A stretch of 64,000 nt of DNA, from positions 62,001 through 126,000 of the forward strand of contig NZ_JAATVV010000001.1 in NCBI RefSeq assembly GCF_013184775.1, read 5' to 3'. Both the position numbers and the translations under genes were made by a program. The notes below the pieces were generated by a model. It was not told the DNA's origin and searched no databases. It saw nothing but the letters and a program-made list of their open reading frames with translations. Origin of the DNA: Martelella sp. HB161492 (GTDB lineage Bacteria; Pseudomonadota; Alphaproteobacteria; Rhizobiales; Rhizobiaceae). Below, piece by piece: positions 59,394 to 64,000 of the stretch (positions are counted from its first letter, which is position 1; each line of letters starts with the position of its first letter).

Positions 59394-59502
59394 GGTCTTA
59401 TCTCCTTGTCGGCTGAACCTGCATGCAGGTCTGACGCTCTGACGTGTTGAAACTGCGCATCGTGCCTTGCGGAAAGCAAAACCGTTTTCCATGCCGCTGC
59501 GC

Positions 59503-59602
59503 CGGAGCGTTTCCGCTTCTATGCGAATCGCGAAAGCGCTCTATCTCGCCATTTTTACACGTTTCCCGGCTGAAAACGGCATCCGCTTTTCGAGAAACGG
59601 CG
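59503..59602. repeat. Dispersed palindromic repeat, family B, copy 2
   Basis: About 100 bp resembling 11688-11796: GAGCGTTTCCGC, then TGCGAATCGCGAAAGCGCTC, and later GAAAACGGCATCCGCTTTTC. GAGCGTTTCCGC and the GCGAAAGCGCTC arm form an imperfect hairpin. It directly follows the EVE-domain gene on the minus strand. Confidence 0.5.
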
Positions 59603-60037
59603 CTAATCCGCCAGCGGCGGATTGTCGAGACCGCCCATGCGGCAGACTTCCAGCCATTCGTCCCTGGTCACCGGCTGCACGGAAAGCCGCATCGAGGTGA
59701 CCAGCGACATCTCGGCAAGCTTCGGATTGGCCTTCACATCCTTCAGCGTCACCGGCTTTGGGACCCCGGTCACGGCGCGGATATCGACACATTCCCAGCG
59801 CGGGTCATCCGTCGTCGAATCGTGGTGCGCAAGCGCGCAGACTTCGCAGATACCGACAACTTCCAGCCCCTCATTGGAGTGATAGAAGAAGCCCTTGTCG
59901 CCGATCTTCATCGCCCGCATATTGTTGCGTGCGAGATAGTTGCGCACCCCATCCCATTCCTCGCCGTCGGCTCCCTTGGCCTTCAGCATTTCCCAGGAAA
60001 ACTTGAACGGTTCGGATTTGAAAAGCCAGTAGGCCAA
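59603..60037 (-). CDS. EVE-domain protein
   Basis: A 144-residue EVE (PUA-like) domain protein. AYWLFKSEPFKFSWEML is the family N-terminus; WDGVRNYLARNNMRAMKIGD and GFFYHSNEGLEVVGICEV complete the pocket that reads modified bases in other members. The start appears to be TTG at 60037, five bases after the YciI-like stop codon, with GAGGAGG inside that gene's 3' end as ribosome site. A longer upstream frame is not family-like. It is the last gene of a tsaD-gpsA-yciI-EVE cluster; the modified nucleic acid it may bind is unknown. Confidence 0.87.
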   Translation of the reverse strand: MAYWLFKSEPFKFSWEMLKAKGADGEEWDGVRNYLARNNMRAMKIGDKGFFYHSNEGLEVVGICEVCALAHHDSTTDDPRWECVDIRAVTGVPKPVTLKDVKANPKLAEMSLVTSMRLSVQPVTRDEWLEVCRMGGLDNPPLAD

Positions 60038-60041
60038 AGGA

Positions 60042-60338
60042 TCACGCCTCCTCGGGATTGTTGTAGAGCCACTTGAAGGGACGCACTTCCGTCTTTGCGA
60101 AAAGCCCCGCCTTGGCATAGGGATCTTCAGCGGCAAGCGCTTCGGCATCGGCCTGACTGCCGGCTTCGATCAGAAGCATCGAACCACAGGATTTGCCCTC
60201 GTCATCCAGGAACGGCCCGGCGATCTTCAAGATGCCGTCGGCATTGAGCCTGTCGACCCAGGCGAGATGGGCCGGACGTGTTTCCATACGGACGGAAAGA
60301 TGGTCAGGCTTGTCGGTGCAGAGCACGGCATAGATCAT
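60042..60338 (-). CDS. YciI-like protein
   Basis: A 98-residue protein of the YCII family. MIYAVLCTDKPDHLSVR starts it, then RPAHLAWVDRLNAD and KIAGPFLDDEGKSCGSMLLIEA, ending DPYAKAGLFAKTEVRPFKWL. His/Asp residues in the fold suggest a small active or binding site, and some members act as dehalogenase-like or intermediary enzymes, but the role here is unknown. Tightly placed between gpsA (18 bp upstream) and the EVE gene. Confidence 0.9.
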   Translation of the reverse strand: MIYAVLCTDKPDHLSVRMETRPAHLAWVDRLNADGILKIAGPFLDDEGKSCGSMLLIEAGSQADAEALAAEDPYAKAGLFAKTEVRPFKWLYNNPEEA

Positions 60339-60356
60339 GATTTTCTCCCTGATGCG

Positions 60357-61340
60357 TCATTCGGTGGTGATCGGGCGCGCCATCAGTTCCTCAAGCGCTG
60401 CCGGAATGGAAAGCTTGCCGTCGAGAATACGGGCGACCGCATTGCTGATCGGCATCTGCACGGAATGGCTGGCGGCAAGTTCGGCGGCAACCGAGGCAGA
60501 AAAGACGCCTTCAACCAGTGCCGAATTTTCATCCGTCCGCCCCTCTGCCAGCTGGACGCCGTAACGGAAATTGCGCGACTGGCGCGACGAACCGGTCAGC
60601 ACCAGATCACCAAGGCCGGAAAGGCCGCGCACGGTCTCCGCCTCGCCGCCCATGGCAACGGCAAGCCGCGACATTTCCGCAAGTCCGCGCGAAATCAGCG
60701 CAGCCCGTGCTGATTCCCCAAGCCCCGCCCCTTCGACAATGCCGCAGGCGATGGCCAGCACATTCTTCAGTGCTCCGCCGATCTGCACACCAACGGGATC
60801 GCCGGAACCATAAATGCGGAAGGTCTTGCCCGAGAGGATTTCAGCCGTATCACGCGCGATCTGGCGCGAGCGGAAGGCAAGGGCCATGGCGATCGGCTTG
60901 CCGGTGGCAAGATCACGGGCAAAGCCCGGCCCGGACAGCGCACCGGCACTGTGATGCGGCAATTCCTCGTTCAAGACATCGGTGATCAGTCGTCCGGTCG
61001 ACCGTTCGATCCCCTTGGATGCAGAAATGATGACCGCATCCTCGCTGTAATAAGGCCCGTAATAGCGTGCGGCGGCGCGCTGCGCCTGGGCAGGAACAGC
61101 AACCACCACCGTATCGGCGGTGCGCAGAACCTCGGCATCATTGGTGAAGATCAGCGCGTCCGGCAGCGGCACACCCGGCAGGGAGCGTTCGTGAATGCGG
61201 GTTTTCTTCAGCGTTTCGATCAGCGCCGCATCCCGGCCGAGCAATGTCACCTGATCTTCGCCCTCACGCGCGAAAACCGCCGCCAGCGCTGTTCCGAACG
61301 AGCCGGAACCGATCACCACAGTCTTTTTTGTCTCATTCAT
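60357..61340 (-). CDS. gpsA: Glycerol-3-phosphate dehydrogenase [NAD(P)+]
   Basis: A 327-residue enzyme that makes sn-glycerol-3-phosphate from dihydroxyacetone phosphate for phospholipids. The nucleotide motif is [17 protein letters not shown]; the catalytic Lys lies in [13 protein letters not shown], a second in [17 protein letters not shown], and [10 protein letters not shown], with the substrate region GLGDLVLT. Start at [11 protein letters not shown]. It overlaps the tsaD stop codon by 4 bases (ATGA), so it is translationally coupled. Confidence 0.95.
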   Translation of the reverse strand: MNETKKTVVIGSGSFGTALAAVFAREGEDQVTLLGRDAALIETLKKTRIHERSLPGVPLPDALIFTNDAEVLRTADTVVVAVPAQAQRAAARYYGPYYSEDAVIISASKGIERSTGRLITDVLNEELPHHSAGALSGPGFARDLATGKPIAMALAFRSRQIARDTAEILSGKTFRIYGSGDPVGVQIGGALKNVLAIACGIVEGAGLGESARAALISRGLAEMSRLAVAMGGEAETVRGLSGLGDLVLTGSSRQSRNFRYGVQLAEGRTDENSALVEGVFSASVAAELAASHSVQMPISNAVARILDGKLSIPAALEELMARPITTE

Positions 61341-62434
61341 GCCTTGGCACCTTTCCGGCCGCTGCCGATCAGCGCGACCGCATTTTGATCCAGCGGCCAG
61401 CGTGGACGCGGCGCAATCTTCAGCCCATCGGCGGGCTGGCCCGCCGCTTCCCGTTCCAGCCCCGCCCAGGCAATCATCACCGCATTGTCGGTGCAGAGCC
61501 TTAAGGGCGGCGCCACGAATCGGAAGCCATGTTTGCCGCATAATTCGGTCAATGTCTGGCGCAGCGCCCGATTTGCTGCAACCCCGCCAGCGACCACCAG
61601 CGCCGGCTCGGGCTGGCTGTCGCCATATTCCGCGGAAAACCGCCTGAGCGAGCGCGAGATCCGGTCGGAAAGCGTATCGGCAACGGCCTTCTGGAACGAG
61701 GCGCAGAGATCCGCCACATCCTGATCGCGCATCGGGGCAGCGGCCTCCGCCGCCTGGCGCACCGCTGTTTTCAGGCCGGAAAAGGAGAAATCGAGCCGCT
61801 CCTCGCCCTTCATCGGCCGCGGCAGGCGAAAGCGGTCGGGATCGCCCGTTTCAGCCGCCTTTTCCACCGCCGGGCCACCCGGATAGGGCAGACCCAGAAG
61901 CTTCGCCGTCTTGTCGAAAGCCTCGCCCAGCGCATCATCGATCGTGGTGCCCCAGCGCTCGTATTCGCCAACACCCCTGACCAGCACGATCTGGCTGTGG
62001 CCGCCGGAAACCAGCAGCATCAGATAGGGGAAAGAGACGCCATTGGTCAGCCTCGCCGTGAGCGCATGGCCTTCCAGATGATTGATGCCGTAAAAGGGCT
62101 TGTCAGCCGCATAGGCAATTGCCTTTCCGCTCATCGCGCCGACAATCAGCCCGCCGATCAGCCCCGGCCCCACCGTTGCAGCAACGCCGTCGAGATCGGC
62201 AAGCGCCACGCCGGAACGCTCCAGCGCTTCAGCGATCAGCCGGTCCATCGCCTCGACATGGGCACGCGCGGCGATTTCCGGCACCACGCCGCCAAAGGCT
62301 GCATGTTCATCCAGCTGACTGAGCACCACATCGGCCAGCACCTCACCGCCGCCATCCGGCCGGCGCATGACAATGGCCGCTGCGGTTTCATCGCAGCTCG
62401 ATTCGATCCCGAGAAAGAATACGTTTTTTTCCAT
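61337..62434 (-). CDS. tsaD: tRNA threonylcarbamoyladenosine transferase subunit TsaD
   Basis: A 365-residue Kae1/TsaD protein that transfers threonylcarbamoyl to A37 of tRNAs reading ANN codons. It starts [20 protein letters not shown]; metal-site residues lie in ARAHVEAMD and [11 protein letters not shown], and the ATP-binding ASKHA fold includes [41 protein letters not shown] and [12 protein letters not shown]. The upstream open frame, antisense to hemC, is not part of the gene. It begins the tsaD-gpsA-yciI-EVE cluster and is divergent from hemC, from which 72 bp separate it. Confidence 0.96.
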   Translation of the reverse strand: MEKNVFFLGIESSCDETAAAIVMRRPDGGGEVLADVVLSQLDEHAAFGGVVPEIAARAHVEAMDRLIAEALERSGVALADLDGVAATVGPGLIGGLIVGAMSGKAIAYAADKPFYGINHLEGHALTARLTNGVSFPYLMLLVSGGHSQIVLVRGVGEYERWGTTIDDALGEAFDKTAKLLGLPYPGGPAVEKAAETGDPDRFRLPRPMKGEERLDFSFSGLKTAVRQAAEAAAPMRDQDVADLCASFQKAVADTLSDRISRSLRRFSAEYGDSQPEPALVVAGGVAANRALRQTLTELCGKHGFRFVAPPLRLCTDNAVMIAWAGLEREAAGQPADGLKIAPRPRWPLDQNAVALIGSGRKGAKA

Positions 62435-62506
62435 GGTTCCAAGCGATGGTTTGCGGTCCGTCGCATTCCGTTTTAGAAACCCTCCGGTAACAACGGTGAG
62501 TGCAGG

Positions 62507-63436
62507 ATGCAAATGAAACCTTTCCGGATCGGTACACGCGGCAGCCCGCTGGCACTGGCGCAGGCTTATGAAGCCCGTGACAGGCTGATGCAAGCGCATG
62601 GCCTTGGGGCCGACATGTTCGAGATCGTCGTGCTTTCGACCAAGGGCGACCGGATCACGGACCGCGCGCTGGCAGAGATCGGCGGAAAGGGGCTTTTCAC
62701 CGAGGAGCTGGAAGCCCAGCTTGCATCCGGCGAACTCGATTTCGCCGTGCATTCTTCCAAGGATATGCCAACCACCCTGCCCGACGGCCTTACCCTTTCG
62801 ACCTTCCTGCCGCGCGCCGATCCGCGCGACGCCTTTATCGGCAAGACCGCCGGACGCCTGATCGACCTGCCGCATGGCGCCGTTGTCGGCTCGGCGTCGC
62901 TGCGCCGCCAGGCACTGATCCGCAAGCTCCGCCCCGATATCGAAGTCATCATTTTCCGCGGCTCCGTGCAGACAAGGCTCGACAAGCTGAACGCCGGCGA
63001 CGTGGACGGCACCTTTCTGGCCTTTGCTGGCCTCGCCCGCCTCGGACTCGCCGACAGGGCAACGCAAGTCCTTGATGTCAATGACTTTCCGCCAGCACCA
63101 GCGCAAGGTGCAATCTGCATTGAGCAGCGTGAGGACGATGAGCGCATCGCATCGCTCCTGGCCAGGATCAACGATCCCGACACATTTGATGCCGTCACCT
63201 GCGAGCGAGCCTATCTCGCCGTGCTTGACGGGTCCTGCCGCACGCCGATCGCCGGTCATGCCACAATCTCGGGGGATCATCTTCGCTTTTCCGGCATGAT
63301 CCTGACGCCAGATGGCACCATCTGCCACGAGGTCGCCACTGAGGGTCCGCGCCGCGATGCCGCGCGCATCGGCCGTGAGGCCGGCACTGAGCTGCGCCGC
63401 CGGGCCGGGCCCGGATTTCTTGACGGCTGGAGCTGA
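62507..63436 (+). CDS. hemC: Porphobilinogen deaminase (hydroxymethylbilane synthase)
   Basis: A 309-residue enzyme that joins four porphobilinogens into hydroxymethylbilane in haem synthesis. [20 protein letters not shown] is the N-terminal signature; [30 protein letters not shown] and [15 protein letters not shown] follow. The dipyrromethane cofactor attaches to the Cys of [12 protein letters not shown]. Tandem ATGs at 62507 and 62513 leave a two-residue uncertainty. The next gene, hemD, follows by 5 bp. Confidence 0.97.
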   Translation: MQMKPFRIGTRGSPLALAQAYEARDRLMQAHGLGADMFEIVVLSTKGDRITDRALAEIGGKGLFTEELEAQLASGELDFAVHSSKDMPTTLPDGLTLSTFLPRADPRDAFIGKTAGRLIDLPHGAVVGSASLRRQALIRKLRPDIEVIIFRGSVQTRLDKLNAGDVDGTFLAFAGLARLGLADRATQVLDVNDFPPAPAQGAICIEQREDDERIASLLARINDPDTFDAVTCERAYLAVLDGSCRTPIAGHATISGDHLRFSGMILTPDGTICHEVATEGPRRDAARIGREAGTELRRRAGPGFLDGWS

Positions 63437-63441
63437 GCGCC

Positions 63442-64000
63442 ATGCGCGTGCTGCTGACAAGACCGGAACGACGCGCACAGCCATCGCTCGCCCGGCTTGA
63501 GGCGGCCGGCCATGCGGCCGAAAACATCGCGCTCACATATCCCCAGCATGATCCCGCAGCCGTTTGTGCCGCGCTTGACACGGACTTTACGGCGCTGGCT
63601 GTCACCAGCAGCGAGGCCGTTCAGGCGCTGGTGCTGGCAGAGGTGAACCGCGACATCCTGTCGCGACCCCTCTTTGCCGTTGGCGACACGACGGCAGCGG
63701 CCGCCGGACAGGCAGGCTTTCACCGGATCATCTCCGGGCCAGGCGATGGCCTGGGACTGGCCGAAACGGTCATTGCCAGCGGCCTTGTCGCGCGAGACGG
63801 ACCGGCGCTGCTTTATCTTGCGGGTGAGCCGCACGCGAAAACCTTCGAAGCAGCTCTGGCGCAGGCCGGGCTGCAGACGACAACCGTGATCGCCTATCGC
63901 ATGATGCCGGTCGATTTTGGCGGGCAAGACCGCGCGGCCCTGCTTGATGGCTTTGCCCCCGATGCGATCGCCTTTTACTCTCAGGCCACCGCCGAACGCT
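63442..64000 (+). CDS. hemD: Uroporphyrinogen-III synthase, N-terminal part (cut by window end)
   Basis: The frame is open to the last base, giving at least 186 residues of a gene continuing right of the window. It begins [20 protein letters not shown], the usual HemD N-terminus; [12 protein letters not shown] and [16 protein letters not shown] are family blocks, and [13 protein letters not shown] at the edge matches the start of the second subdomain. The enzyme cyclises hydroxymethylbilane with ring D inversion. It starts 5 bp after hemC, so both are surely cotranscribed. Confidence 0.92.
   Translation, partial: MRVLLTRPERRAQPSLARLEAAGHAAENIALTYPQHDPAAVCAALDTDFTALAVTSSEAVQALVLAEVNRDILSRPLFAVGDTTAAAAGQAGFHRIISGPGDGLGLAETVIASGLVARDGPALLYLAGEPHAKTFEAALAQAGLQTTTVIAYRMMPVDFGGQDRAALLDGFAPDAIAFYSQATAER

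Noticed and set aside
62435-63484. Long open extension of the tsaD frame over hemC on the opposite strand
   Set aside because: It is antisense to a clearly conserved hemC, shows no family resemblance, and tsaD has its natural start [16 protein letters not shown] at 62434.

Overview
This 64 kb window is core chromosome from a GC-rich alphaproteobacterium of the order Hyphomicrobiales (Rhizobiales), most likely Rhizobiaceae. The evidence is the gene order mdh-sucCD-sucAB-lpd, the atpHAGDC, sdhCDAB and three-gene pnt operons, an Omp19-type lipoprotein, homospermidine synthase, a SAM-II riboswitch before metZ, and dispersed palindromic repeats resembling the Rhizobium intergenic mosaic element (RIME). 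The species cannot be named from the sequence alone. No tRNA, rRNA, CRISPR array, transposase or phage gene was recognised.

Layout. 0-6 kb: the 3' part of a LacI-type regulator, a RIME-like repeat, an ArsR-type regulator, a periplasmic M15-like peptidase, an oligoendopeptidase F and a DUF3445 haem N-demethylase-like protein. 6-14 kb: an unrecognised membrane protein, homospermidine synthase facing a gamma-glutamyl hydrolase-like gene (a polyamine theme), then a TRAP transporter whose binding-protein gene faces its permease genes. 14-18 kb: a cytochrome aa3 subunit IV-like gene and the proton-translocating transhydrogenase. 18-27 kb: metZ-apaG behind a SAM-II riboswitch and terminator, a double-length dCTP deaminase, a 2-hydroxyacid dehydrogenase, a second LacI regulator, a histidine-rich CobW GTPase coupled to a WD40 protein, and a GGDEF-EAL protein. 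27-33 kb: the F1 ATP synthase operon. 33-39 kb: priA, an acyltransferase, xerC, two paralogous tiny secreted proteins and a cytochrome b561. 39-50 kb: lpd, two LysE-type exporters, sucB, sucA, sucD, sucC and mdh. 50-54 kb: zapE, an Omp19-like lipoprotein and a 648-residue orphan. 54-58 kb: sdhBADC. 58-64 kb: small membrane proteins, a methyltransferase, EVE and YciI proteins, gpsA, tsaD, and divergent hemC and hemD (cut by the window end).

Functionally the window is dominated by central energy metabolism: TCA-cycle dehydrogenases, succinate dehydrogenase, transhydrogenase and ATP synthase. Most genes are ordinary. The least explained parts are the orphan at 51969-53915 (disordered N-terminus, coiled coils, Cys-rich hydrophobic core, no recognised domain), the tandem pair of small secreted proteins at 37567-38271, the membrane protein at 6154-7134, the proline-rich tail on the TRAP permease, and the metZ leader, where the pseudoknot arm of the riboswitch can also form an antiterminator. 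No clearly new multi-gene system was found.

Start codons were reassigned where Shine-Dalgarno spacing or family N-termini favoured a downstream site. All functional names rest on reading motifs and family resemblance by eye, without database searches.
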